Source: Chitinophaga sp. Cy-1792 (GTDB lineage Bacteria; Bacteroidota; Bacteroidia; Chitinophagales; Chitinophagaceae). From it: a stretch of DNA of 64,000 nt. Both the position numbers and the translations under genes were made by a program. The notes below the pieces were generated by a model. That model was not told the DNA's origin. It saw nothing but the letters and a program-made list of their open reading frames with translations, and searched no databases. The stretch spans positions 2,232,001 to 2,296,000 of the forward strand of contig NZ_VWWO01000002.1 of NCBI RefSeq assembly GCF_011752935.1, written 5' to 3'. This document shows, piece by piece, positions 20,383-28,101 of the stretch. Positions within the stretch are counted from its first letter, which is position 1. Every line of letters begins with the position of its first letter.

Positions 20383-20612
20383 GTGGGCGATACCCCCCGG
20401 CCCCCGATTTAGAAAGGAGCAAATGATGGCGGCGGCGAACTTCGGCCCTGGTGTAGATTTGAGCCCCTGACGGCGGGCGCTCCCTCTATCCCCCGATTTT
20501 GATATAGCGGGAATGATGGACGGGCGAACCGCTTATTCAGGCCGAAAATTGTTTCTCCCGAAATGGTAAGTGAAAATTCCGGATTCGGTTCATGACATTC
20601 AAATGACAATTA
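20383..20612. other. G+C-rich spacer without a supported gene
   Basis: The spacer holds runs of C and G and a 66-codon minus-strand reading frame (20409-20609) rich in Pro, Ser and Arg with no recognisable domain. I regard it as non-coding, possibly the remnant of a dispersed repeat associated with the adjacent hairpin. Confidence 0.35.
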
Positions 20613-20620
20613 TACCTTTG
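20613..20620 (+). promoter_or_regulatory. -7 element of the HmoA-like gene
   Basis: TACCTTTG is a perfect match to the Bacteroidota -7 consensus TAnnTTTG, 24 bases upstream of the start codon. No convincing -33 TTTG was found at the expected distance. Confidence 0.5.
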
Positions 20621-20643
20621 ATATCTCAACAAAAAAATTTAAA

Positions 20644-20973
20644 ATGAATAAGAATTTTGTAGCGATCAATTACATACAATGCAACGAAGAATATACCGCA
20701 AGATTTGAACAGTTGTTTGCTTCCCGTGCCCACGCCATTGACACCATGCCGGGTTTCATCAATATGCATGTACTGCGCCCTGCCAGGCCAGGCGATGACT
20801 ACCTCATCGTCAGCTACTGGGAAAATGAACAGGCATTTAAAGACTGGACAAAATCAGAAGCATTTATCGCCGGACATAAACGCGGGTTCGAAGACCTCGC
20901 AAAAGCCAAAGCAGAAGGCAAGCCGGCGCCCATGCGGAGCGACTTTAAAATATACCAGGTAATAAGTGAATAA
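20644..20973 (+). CDS. HmoA/IsdG-like haem-degrading monooxygenase (antibiotic biosynthesis monooxygenase fold)
   Basis: 109 aa, ATG start, a full-length single ABM domain. Key segments: MPGFINMHVLRPARPGDDYLIVSYWE and FKDWTKSEAFIAGHKRGF. The SYWE...FxxW...F...H arrangement is typical of HmoA/HmoB/IsdG-type enzymes that open the haem ring in the cytoplasm and release iron. It stands divergently next to the HmuY operon and before the AraC/TonB receptor pair, which supports the haem role. The stop codon TAA overlaps the ATG of a 44-aa membrane peptide, implying translational coupling. Confidence 0.85.
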   Translation: MNKNFVAINYIQCNEEYTARFEQLFASRAHAIDTMPGFINMHVLRPARPGDDYLIVSYWENEQAFKDWTKSEAFIAGHKRGFEDLAKAKAEGKPAPMRSDFKIYQVISE

Positions 20974-21107
20974 TGTCTACATCTACTAAAAAGGAAAAAA
21001 TATACCTGTGGCTGAAACGCCTTGGATTCTGGGGATTTATGTTCTTCCTGATCAAAGGATTGATATGGCTGGTGTTTTTCTACTGGGTAGCAAAAGAAGT
21101 GCCTTGA
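20973..21107 (+). CDS. 44-aa single-span membrane peptide, coupled to the HmoA-like gene
   Basis: Starts in the overlap TAATG with the upstream stop. The peptide has a charged N-terminus (STSTKKEK), an amphipathic IYLWLKRLGFWGF stretch and a hydrophobic span with the pattern FFLIKGLIWLVFFYW, ending AKEVP. It is short but has the right spacing, composition and a strong terminator 60 bases later, all of which support a real gene. The role is unknown; context suggests a membrane partner in haem or iron handling. Confidence 0.65.
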   Translation: MSTSTKKEKIYLWLKRLGFWGFMFFLIKGLIWLVFFYWVAKEVP

Positions 21108-21166
21108 GCTTAATGGGTTTATTCTCTTAAATCGATGTATCAAAAGTATTTCATCTAATTAATGTT

Positions 21167-21217
21167 AAAAAATAACACAGATTGCAATAGCCTATTGTTT
21201 ATCTGTGTTATTTTTTT
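21167..21217 (+). terminator. Rho-independent terminator after the HmoA-like operon
   Basis: A 16-bp arm (21167-21182) pairs with 21201-21216; the core is AATAACACAGAT / ATCTGTGTTATT, followed by seven T (21211-21217). The loop contains its own small hairpin CAATAG-C-CTATTG. The A-run on the other side also allows termination on the minus strand, for the AraC transcript. Confidence 0.85.
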
Positions 21218-21219
21218 GC

Positions 21220-21278
21220 AACTGATACCTTCGGTATCAGTTGGTTGGTTCCGCGCTGCGCGCGGTGGGCTTTCGCCC
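21220..21278. repeat. Multi-hairpin intergenic element, copy 2
   Basis: AACTGATACC-TTC-GGTATCAGTT (21220-21242), CCGCGC-TGC-GCGCGG (21251-21265) and GGGC-TTTC-GCCC (21267-21278). Same order and spacing as copy 1. The third hairpin is also the first part of the AraC-tail tandem repeat that follows. Confidence 0.75.
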
Positions 21279-21572
21279 GATGATCAACTTTCGATGCATC
21301 AATTTTGTATATCGTTAACGCTTCATGATGCCTGGAGAGAATCCAAAATGCTTTTTGAAGGCGCGCAGTGGGCTTTCGCCCGGTGATCAACTTTCGATGC
21401 ATCAATTTTGTATATCGTTAACGCTTCATAATTCCCGGAGAGAATCCAAAATGGTTTTTGAAGGCGCGCGGTGGCTTTCGCCCGATGATCAACTTTTGTT
21501 GCTTCAATTTTGTATATCGTTAACGCTTCATGATGCCTGGAGAGAAACCGAAATGTTTTTTGAAAGCACGCG
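21267..21572. repeat. Three tandem units, each carrying a copy of the AraC gene 3' end
   Basis: Units start at 21267, 21370 and 21473 (period 102-103). Each runs from the GGGC-TTTC-GCCC hairpin through about 37 bases of flank and a TAA stop into the minus-strand codons for RAFKKHFGFSPGIMKR. The third unit is the real end of the AraC gene; the first two are detached copies. Copy 1 differs from the gene at five codons, all synonymous; copy 2 at seven synonymous codons and one Lys-to-Asn. The junctions lie in GCGCGC sequences shared with the second hairpin. A unit of this size is not a multiple of three and no longer frame joins the copies. Confidence 0.85.
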
Positions 21573-22482
21573 TGAAATGCGCAGTATGCTTATATCCGGA
21601 GAGGTAAGCCACTTCTGAAACGCTCTTCCCTTCTGTCAGCAATTCGCGTGCATGTGTCATTTTAATATTTTGCAGATAGCCGTATACGGTAGTGCCAAAC
21701 ACCTGCTTAAAGTGACTTTTCAGGTAAGCGTCGTTGGTACCCACCTGATGAGATAAATCTATCAGGGTACAAGGACTATTAATATTCCTGATAATGATAT
21801 CCCTTGCCAGGTGCATCCTTTCAATATCTTCTTTCTTTAAAGCCCTGGCCGTCGTTTCTTTTTTCTTCAATCCTGCTATTTCTTCGTAATGTGTCAGCTG
21901 AATGGCCAGCAGTTCCGTTGTTTTTGCCTTCAGGTACAATTGCTTATAACGGCCGTCCAGCGGGCAGTTGAGCATATCATACAAAATAGTGCTGATATTG
22001 GCAGATAAAGGCAGATTGTTTTCACTCAGCTGTACCGGCATATTACGCTGCAGGCTTTCCTGGAAAATGGGGTACAGCGGATGTTCTTCCGGCATCATAT
22101 TGAGCAGCAACTCAGGCGTCATGCCCAGCTCGAAGATCTCCAGCGGCTCATCAGCTTTCCAGCTAAGCTGTATATCCTGTTCGGGGAAAAACAGATAGTT
22201 ATACTGTTGTTTTCCGACCGTAGCCAATATACGACTACCATTATCCACCCTATAACTCTTACTCCCACTCAGCGTATAGCTCAGTTGCAGGAACGGCTGC
22301 TGATTGGCAAACACCACGCTTCCGTCCTTGTCGGAACGGATATTATAATAGCCCAGGTTAATACCGTCAGGAGTCAGAACCTCCTGAACAGTACCGGTAT
22401 GCCCCGCCTGTGTAAGTGCATGTTTACGCTGGCGCAGCGTTTCACTTCCACTGATATTAAAAGGGCAGGCATCGAATAGCAT
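21520..22482 (-). CDS. AraC-family transcriptional regulator
   Basis: 320 aa from the ATG at 22482; the TTG at 22509 is a weaker alternative. The N-terminal 210 residues are a ligand-sensing region with no clear family name. The C-terminal 100 residues carry the two AraC helix-turn-helix motifs (CTLIDLSHQVGTNDAYLKSHF, VSEVAYLSGYKHTAHFTRAF) and the ending KKHFGFSPGIMKR. Divergent from the TonB receptor with a 299-bp shared region, it is the likely activator of that gene, probably in response to iron or the imported ligand. The last 16 codons are repeated twice more downstream, so its 3' end has a recombination history. Confidence 0.9.
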   Translation of the reverse strand: MLFDACPFNISGSETLRQRKHALTQAGHTGTVQEVLTPDGINLGYYNIRSDKDGSVVFANQQPFLQLSYTLSGSKSYRVDNGSRILATVGKQQYNYLFFPEQDIQLSWKADEPLEIFELGMTPELLLNMMPEEHPLYPIFQESLQRNMPVQLSENNLPLSANISTILYDMLNCPLDGRYKQLYLKAKTTELLAIQLTHYEEIAGLKKKETTARALKKEDIERMHLARDIIIRNINSPCTLIDLSHQVGTNDAYLKSHFKQVFGTTVYGYLQNIKMTHARELLTEGKSVSEVAYLSGYKHTAHFTRAFKKHFGFSPGIMKR

Positions 22483-22781
22483 CGTTTGGGCAGATAAAAT
22501 TGCAGACAATGGTGTTTATATTAATTACAGAATAGGTGAACACAGCAATATTAAGGGATTAGCAGCCTTGATCACTTTCGCAAACGGGAACTTGTTTTGT
22601 CGATATGGGAAAAACCTTTGTCATGCTACATCTGACAAAACTATATTTCCGTTTATGGTAAAACATTTTCCCCCTCAGCACCCCGGCCACAGCCCTGTAT
22701 TCTCCGTATCGGGTAAGACTTTCTCCAAGACAGACCAACGGCAAACAAGACCTTTGCGATTTTAACGTAGTTCAGATACTG

Positions 22782-24911
22782 ATGCTGCATACATTACTCC
22801 TGCTGCTGCCTTTTCTGTCAGACAGCACCCGCCAGACATCCGCTATTCCCGGTGATACCACCAATAATATCGGTATTCACCATTTAAAGGGAATACAGGT
22901 GCAGGCATCTTCCTATAAAAAATCCGATGATCTCATCAACATAAAAAAAATTGCCAACCCTACACTGGTGATCGATGCCAAAACCATACAACAAATGGGC
23001 AGCCGCCGGCTGGATGAAGTATTAAGAGAACAAACCGGCATGGCCGTTGTCAGCGACCTTGGCGCCGGCAACCGCAGCATAGGCATACAAATGCAAGGTT
23101 TCAGCTCTGCCTACGTGCTGGTATTGCTCAATGGCCTCCCACTCTCCGGCCGCTTCAATGAAAATTTTGATATCTCACGGCTAAGCATACACGATATTCA
23201 GCGTATTGAAATTATTAAAGGCGCATCAAGTAGTTTGTATGGCAGTGAAGCATTGGGCGGTGTGATCAATATCATTACCCGGCCAACGGTAACATCAGCC
23301 GCAGCCAGTGTTTCCGCCCTGTATGGCAGCTTCCATACAGCAGATATCAGTGCCAGCGCAGCCATGCCTTTTGCACAACAGAAAGGCAGTATGCAGCTCC
23401 AGGCAGACTACTACCGTACCGCAGGATTTAATGTCAATAACCAATACCTGCAAAGCGGACAGACCTCTCCACCCTATAGCAGCTATACGCTGCAAAGCAG
23501 GAGCTCCTGGCAGCTGAATCAACACAACACCCTGCAGTTCAGCGGCAGGTATGCCAGCCGCAATTCAGTGATGGACCGATCGTACGGCGCACAGCCCTTC
23601 CGCGACAGATTGCAGGAAAATGACCTGAATGCAGCACTGGTATTGAATACAAACGTAAACGAGCATACGCAATTACTGACAAGATATTACTTCACCTGGT
23701 ACCAGACAGACCAGTCGGTCAAAATCAACGATAGCGGAAAACTGCTACAGGAAAATGATTTCTCTCAAAACATTCACCGGCTGGAACTACAAGGGAGCAG
23801 CGACTACCTGGAGAACAAACTCCAGTTTACCGGTGGCGTAGGCGGAGAGCTACAGCAACTCGTGCAGGTGCAGCGGGTGCCGGCACAAACGAATTACTTC
23901 GGCTATGTGCAGGCAAATTACCAATGGAAGTCGGGGTACGCACTGGTAGCAGGCGTAAGGTATGATGGCAACAGTTTTTACGGCGGCCGGTTCAATCCCA
24001 GTATAGGCGGCACCGTTACCCCGGTGAAATGGCTGGAACTGAAAGCCTCCGTTGGGCAGGGGTTTAAATCGCCCACCTATGCACAGTCGTACCAGCTGTT
24101 TACCAATATCACACAGGGTTATACCGTTGCGGGCGCCAATATATTCACGCAGGCCGTGGCCGACCTGAAAAAGGCAGGACTCCTGCAATCGGTATGGGAC
24201 AATGCCGGCCGCATTCAACCACTGCAGCCGGAAACAGCCACCAGCTATAACCTGACGGCCACCTTCCGGCCTGGTTCGCGTATAACCGTTGCCGTTAATG
24301 GGTTTTATAATAACATCCGTCACCTCATCAATACAGAACAGGTGGGCATTATGCGCAACGGGCAACAATTATTTTCCTACCTCAACCTGGGCAGGGCATA
24401 TACAACCGGACTCGAAGCCTCTATGGAAATCAGGCCGGTACAGGACCTTAAAATCACCGGAGGCTACCAGTACCTGATAGCAAAGAATAAAGATGTGGAA
24501 GACAGCATCCGCGCGGGTGCGGGGGCCTATGCAAAGGTGCGGGCAGAGAATGGCATCCGTGCCGCCACTGTGGGAGACTATTTTGGCTTACCGAACAGAA
24601 GCAGGCATATGGCCAATATACAGGCCTATTATACCTGGGCGCCGTGGAAGCTAAGTATTTCTCTCCGGGCTACCTACCGGGGCAAATATGGCTTCCTGGA
24701 CCTCGACAATAACGGTTATATCGATCGCTACGATGTTTTCGTGAAGGGCTATACGCTGTTATACTTTTCTGTACAGAAACGACTGTGGAAAGATAAACTG
24801 GAGCTGAAGTGCAGCATTGATAACGTTACCGGCTATACAGATTACCTGATGCCGGCACAGCCAGGGCGGATGATCACCGGTGGATTCACCTGGCATTTTA
24901 TAAAAAGATAA
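22782..24911 (+). CDS. TonB-dependent outer membrane receptor (haem/siderophore type)
   Basis: 709 aa, ATG start, with a short hydrophobic leader (LLLLLPFLS). It has no STN or carboxypeptidase-like domain, unlike SusC. The plug lies at about 50-175 (RRLDEVLREQTGM, IEIIKGASSSLYGSEALGGVINIIT) and the 22-strand barrel fills the rest. ASVGQGFKSPTYAQ is in the position of the FRAP box of haem receptors. The size and plug match HmuR-like receptors; nearby HmuY lipoproteins and an HmoA enzyme favour haem, but a siderophore is possible. Controlled probably by the divergent AraC gene. A terminator hairpin overlaps its stop codon. Confidence 0.9.
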   Translation: MLHTLLLLLPFLSDSTRQTSAIPGDTTNNIGIHHLKGIQVQASSYKKSDDLINIKKIANPTLVIDAKTIQQMGSRRLDEVLREQTGMAVVSDLGAGNRSIGIQMQGFSSAYVLVLLNGLPLSGRFNENFDISRLSIHDIQRIEIIKGASSSLYGSEALGGVINIITRPTVTSAAASVSALYGSFHTADISASAAMPFAQQKGSMQLQADYYRTAGFNVNNQYLQSGQTSPPYSSYTLQSRSSWQLNQHNTLQFSGRYASRNSVMDRSYGAQPFRDRLQENDLNAALVLNTNVNEHTQLLTRYYFTWYQTDQSVKINDSGKLLQENDFSQNIHRLELQGSSDYLENKLQFTGGVGGELQQLVQVQRVPAQTNYFGYVQANYQWKSGYALVAGVRYDGNSFYGGRFNPSIGGTVTPVKWLELKASVGQGFKSPTYAQSYQLFTNITQGYTVAGANIFTQAVADLKKAGLLQSVWDNAGRIQPLQPETATSYNLTATFRPGSRITVAVNGFYNNIRHLINTEQVGIMRNGQQLFSYLNLGRAYTTGLEASMEIRPVQDLKITGGYQYLIAKNKDVEDSIRAGAGAYAKVRAENGIRAATVGDYFGLPNRSRHMANIQAYYTWAPWKLSISLRATYRGKYGFLDLDNNGYIDRYDVFVKGYTLLYFSVQKRLWKDKLELKCSIDNVTGYTDYLMPAQPGRMITGGFTWHFIKR

Positions 24912-24935
24912 GTCTCTACCTTATAGAGACTTATC
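24907..24935 (+). terminator. Hairpin at the stop codon of the TonB receptor
   Basis: GATAAGTCTCTA (24907-24918), loop CCTTA, TAGAGACTTATC (24924-24935), 12 perfect pairs. It includes the stop codon; the T-tail is weak. Its position between convergent genes fits a terminator. Confidence 0.6.
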
Positions 24936-25055
24936 GCTTTGATAATTGCTAAATGTCAGATTGCTAATTGTGCTTAGGAAAACTTCGCACCGCCATAAAA
25001 ACGCAGTGGCGCAGTAAATTGTTATGTCGTTAACAAAAATTAACGAAATCCCTGT

Positions 25056-25739
25056 TTACCGGCCATGGTGGATGATATGACCATCCATCATTTCAATGAC
25101 CCTGTCGCTGCGCATGGCGAAGTCGTTATCATGGGTGACGGTGATAATCGTCTTGTGCTCTTCTGCCGCCAGCCGCTTGAAAATATCGAAGACAACCGCC
25201 GTATTCTTACTGTCGAGGTTGCCAGTAGGTTCATCCCCCATAATAATAGCCGGATTGTTGATGAGTGCCCGGGCGATGGCTACACGCTGCTGCTGGCCGC
25301 CGGAAATACGCGAAGCCGCCTTCAGGGCCTGCTCTCCCACTCCCAGATTTTTCAGATGCTCATAAGCGTTATGCTCTATCTCCTCCCGGGTTTTATGCCC
25401 CAGTCTCAATGCCGGGATCATCACATTTTTCAGGCAGCTGAAGTCGGGCAACAGGTAATGAAACTGGAAAACGAAGCCCAGGTGTTCATTACGAAAAGCT
25501 GCCAGCGCATTCTGTCCTTTACCAGTGACAGGCTCACCATTCAGGCTCAGCATACCTTCATAGTCGGTATCCATGGTAGACAGGATGTACAGCAGCGTAG
25601 ACTTACCGCAACCAGACTTCCCTGTGATGGATACGAATTCCCCTTTATCGACTTCAAAGCTGAGGTCTTGCAACGCCCTGAATTTCTCAGGTGCATCAAA
25701 GTATTTATTGATTTTTTCTGCTTTCAGTGCCGTGTTCAT
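25056..25739 (-). CDS. ABC transporter ATP-binding protein (MacB/LolD type)
   Basis: 227 aa, ATG start. Walker A GKSGCGKST (about 39-47), Q-loop FVFQFHYLLPDFS, signature ISGGQQQRVAIARAL (about 144-158), Walker B AIIMGDEPTGNLDS and the H-loop ITVTHD. The length and sequence are those of the MacB/LolD/FtsE group that works with FtsX-like permeases in mechanotransmission rather than classic transport. Last gene of a four-gene operon: TolC-like protein, adaptor, permease, ATPase, with spacings of 3, 3 and 10 bp. Confidence 0.93.
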   Translation of the reverse strand: MNTALKAEKINKYFDAPEKFRALQDLSFEVDKGEFVSITGKSGCGKSTLLYILSTMDTDYEGMLSLNGEPVTGKGQNALAAFRNEHLGFVFQFHYLLPDFSCLKNVMIPALRLGHKTREEIEHNAYEHLKNLGVGEQALKAASRISGGQQQRVAIARALINNPAIIMGDEPTGNLDSKNTAVVFDIFKRLAAEEHKTIITVTHDNDFAMRSDRVIEMMDGHIIHHGR

Positions 25740-25749
25740 ACGCTTTCAT

Positions 25750-26994
25750 TTATCCTCTGATAATCTGTACAGGGTCTACTTTGGAGGCTTTGAGTGCCGG
25801 GATATAGCCTGCGAAAAAGGCTGTCACTATTCCAAACAGGCCACCCTGGAAATAGATAGGCCATTCGAAGGCCATCGGCAGATAGGCCACACTGCCCAAT
25901 CCGAGGTATATCCTGGAAACCGCCAGGGAAATGAGCCATCCGAAGAGCATACCTGTTATTACGCCAATAAGCCCTATCAGGAGTGCCTGACGTATAAAGA
26001 TGCCCGTTACATGTGCACCCTGGAAGCCAGTGGCTTTAAGAATGGCGATTTCCTTGATCTTTTCATAGATAACCATATTCAGGATATTATAGATCCCGAA
26101 GCCGGCCACCACCAGGATCGTGATCACCATGGCATTGGCAATTACATTACGAATGATTTGCCCGGCAAGTGCCTGCTGGTTGCTGGTTTGCCAGGTCTCT
26201 ACCGTATAGCCGGTACGTGCCTGCATAGCGGCTGCAATATCTTTTGTCTGCTTATGATCTTTTATGTTGATGTAGATGTCTGTTATATAACTTCTGTCTT
26301 TCTGCAACAACTGTTGTGAGATGGCGATATTAGCATAGCTTTTGGTATTATCTACCGCCTTGATGGTGGTTTTGAATATACCGGTAACGGTTAAACGTTT
26401 TCTGATACCATTGGAGGCAGTCAGTGTGATATAGTCTCCTTTTTTCAGGTTAAGTTTTTCCGCGAGCCCTGACCCTATCATGATACCCTGCTGGTTATCC
26501 TGTAAATCCCTTACTGTACCGGATATCATGGTACTGGTGATATCAAACATCTTGTCCTGCTCTGCTACACTGATCCCGTAAACGCTGCCGTTTTCCTGTA
26601 CGTTGCCACTGGAATAGATCACATTGGCACTCACCTGTTTACTGATAGCCGTTACCTCCGGCCAGCTGCGGAGCTGCTGCATCACCGCATCAGGATTGGT
26701 AATACGGTTATCGCTGTATACCAGCTGCGGATTACTGATCAGGTTATACGTTTTTTTGCCCAGGTATTTATTCAGCATATCCGGACTACTCATTTCATTA
26801 TCGTGGTAGAGACGCAGGTGCGGCGTACTGTTCAGCATGATCTTCTCCGACCAGTCGTTGGTACCTTTGATCAGCGAGTTCATAAAGATAAACATACTGA
26901 TGCCGAAGGTTACTCCCAACGCCGCTACGATCGTTTGTTTCGGCCTGGAGGTAAGGTAGGTGAACGCAATCTCTGTATTAATATTTCGCTTCAT
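25750..26994 (-). CDS. FtsX/MacB-like ABC permease
   Basis: 414 aa, ATG start. One N-terminal transmembrane helix (about 22-42), a large periplasmic MacB_PCD-like domain (about 45-275) and three C-terminal helices with the FtsX motif (MVITILVVAGFGIYNILNMVIYEKIKEIAILKATGF). This is the MacB topology. With the adaptor and the TolC-like protein it would form a pump that ejects periplasmic substrates, such as peptides, lipoproteins or toxic compounds, through the outer membrane. The substrate is not evident. Confidence 0.92.
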   Translation of the reverse strand: MKRNINTEIAFTYLTSRPKQTIVAALGVTFGISMFIFMNSLIKGTNDWSEKIMLNSTPHLRLYHDNEMSSPDMLNKYLGKKTYNLISNPQLVYSDNRITNPDAVMQQLRSWPEVTAISKQVSANVIYSSGNVQENGSVYGISVAEQDKMFDITSTMISGTVRDLQDNQQGIMIGSGLAEKLNLKKGDYITLTASNGIRKRLTVTGIFKTTIKAVDNTKSYANIAISQQLLQKDRSYITDIYINIKDHKQTKDIAAAMQARTGYTVETWQTSNQQALAGQIIRNVIANAMVITILVVAGFGIYNILNMVIYEKIKEIAILKATGFQGAHVTGIFIRQALLIGLIGVITGMLFGWLISLAVSRIYLGLGSVAYLPMAFEWPIYFQGGLFGIVTAFFAGYIPALKASKVDPVQIIRG

Positions 26995-26997
26995 ACA

Positions 26998-28098
26998 TCA
27001 GTATGCTTTTAATAATTTATCAGACATACTTACACCCTGCAGGATTTCTACCCAATCAGTAGATATGATGCCCGGCTTCACCAGTATGGTATCGTTCTTT
27101 TTATCGTTGCGTACGATCACCTTATTATCCGGGCTTAAACAGGACCTTGGCACCAGCAGGGCTTTATCCTTGCTGCCAACGATAATGTTGGCCTGTAGCA
27201 ATGTGCCGTTGATCAGGCGGGCCGGCAGACTGTCGAAGATCGCTTCCACCTTGTAAGCCTGGAGGTTATCATCGTACTGCGGGTATATCCTGGAGATATG
27301 CGCTGTATAGGTATTACTTTTTTCGGTATTGAGCGCTACCAGCACTTTTTGTTGCAGCTGTACTTTAGCGATGCTGGTTTCATCAATATTCAGCACCACG
27401 ATCATGCTGTCAGGATTGCCCAGCATGGCTACCACTTCACCTTTTTTTACGAAGTCACCCTTGCGTTTGAGCAGCGTATATACTTTATAGTTACCCGGTG
27501 CTACGAGGTTATAGTATTGGGTATTGGCGGCGGCAGTCTGCTGTGAACTACGGCTGTTTACTACCGACTGCTGCAGGTTTAGCTTCGTTGCTGCAATATT
27601 CTGACTGATCGCCTCTACATTGGCAACGGCGTTATCGTAGGCCAGCTTTGCATTGTCGGCATCCAGTTTAGAAACGGAATGCGTGGCCAGCAGCCGTGCC
27701 ATACGGTCGTACTGTGTTTGATTGTTCAGCAGGGTTTGTTCTGCGGAACGGAGCTGTGCCTGCAATTGTTGCAGCACGCCGGAAGCTGCGGAAGCCTGTT
27801 GCTGTGAGATATGCAGGTTTTCGGTGGCGGCCTGCTGCTGTATGGCCGAAGTGGTATTATCCTGTTGTACCACCAGTTGACCATTTTTTACGAGGTCGCC
27901 TTCCGTTACCGGCACTTCACGGATATAGCCATCGAAGTAGGCCATCAGCGAAAACTGTTTACCAGCCTCAATATGGCCGGGTGCGAATACCGCTTCTGTT
28001 ATTGGCGCCGTCACCGGCGACACATAGGTTTCAGTTTTCCCTTTACAGGAAATGATTCCAACAGCTAAAACACTAACAGTAATTATTTTCCGGTTCAT
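26998..28098 (-). CDS. Periplasmic adaptor (HlyD/RND-type membrane fusion protein), probable lipoprotein
   Basis: 366 aa, ATG start. Lipobox-like AVGIISC (Cys 18), biotinyl-lipoyl half-motifs (GYIREVPVTEGDLVKNGQLVV and LLKRKGDFVKKGEVVAMLG), a long coiled-coil hairpin between them (about 75-190, many Gln/Ala) and the beta-barrel domain after. It would bridge the permease in the inner membrane and the TolC-like channel. It starts 3 bp after the TolC-like gene. Confidence 0.92.
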   Translation of the reverse strand: MNRKIITVSVLAVGIISCKGKTETYVSPVTAPITEAVFAPGHIEAGKQFSLMAYFDGYIREVPVTEGDLVKNGQLVVQQDNTTSAIQQQAATENLHISQQQASAASGVLQQLQAQLRSAEQTLLNNQTQYDRMARLLATHSVSKLDADNAKLAYDNAVANVEAISQNIAATKLNLQQSVVNSRSSQQTAAANTQYYNLVAPGNYKVYTLLKRKGDFVKKGEVVAMLGNPDSMIVVLNIDETSIAKVQLQQKVLVALNTEKSNTYTAHISRIYPQYDDNLQAYKVEAIFDSLPARLINGTLLQANIIVGSKDKALLVPRSCLSPDNKVIVRNDKKNDTILVKPGIISTDWVEILQGVSMSDKLLKAY

Positions 28099-28101
28099 TG
28101 T

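Noticed and set aside
20409..20609. 66-aa minus-strand ORF in the HmuY/HmoA spacer
   Set aside because: Low-complexity Pro/Ser/Arg composition, no domain, no ribosome binding context; more likely repeat-derived DNA.
21162..21618. Several reading frames across the AraC-tail repeats
   Set aside because: They are out-of-frame readings of the repeated AraC end and flank.
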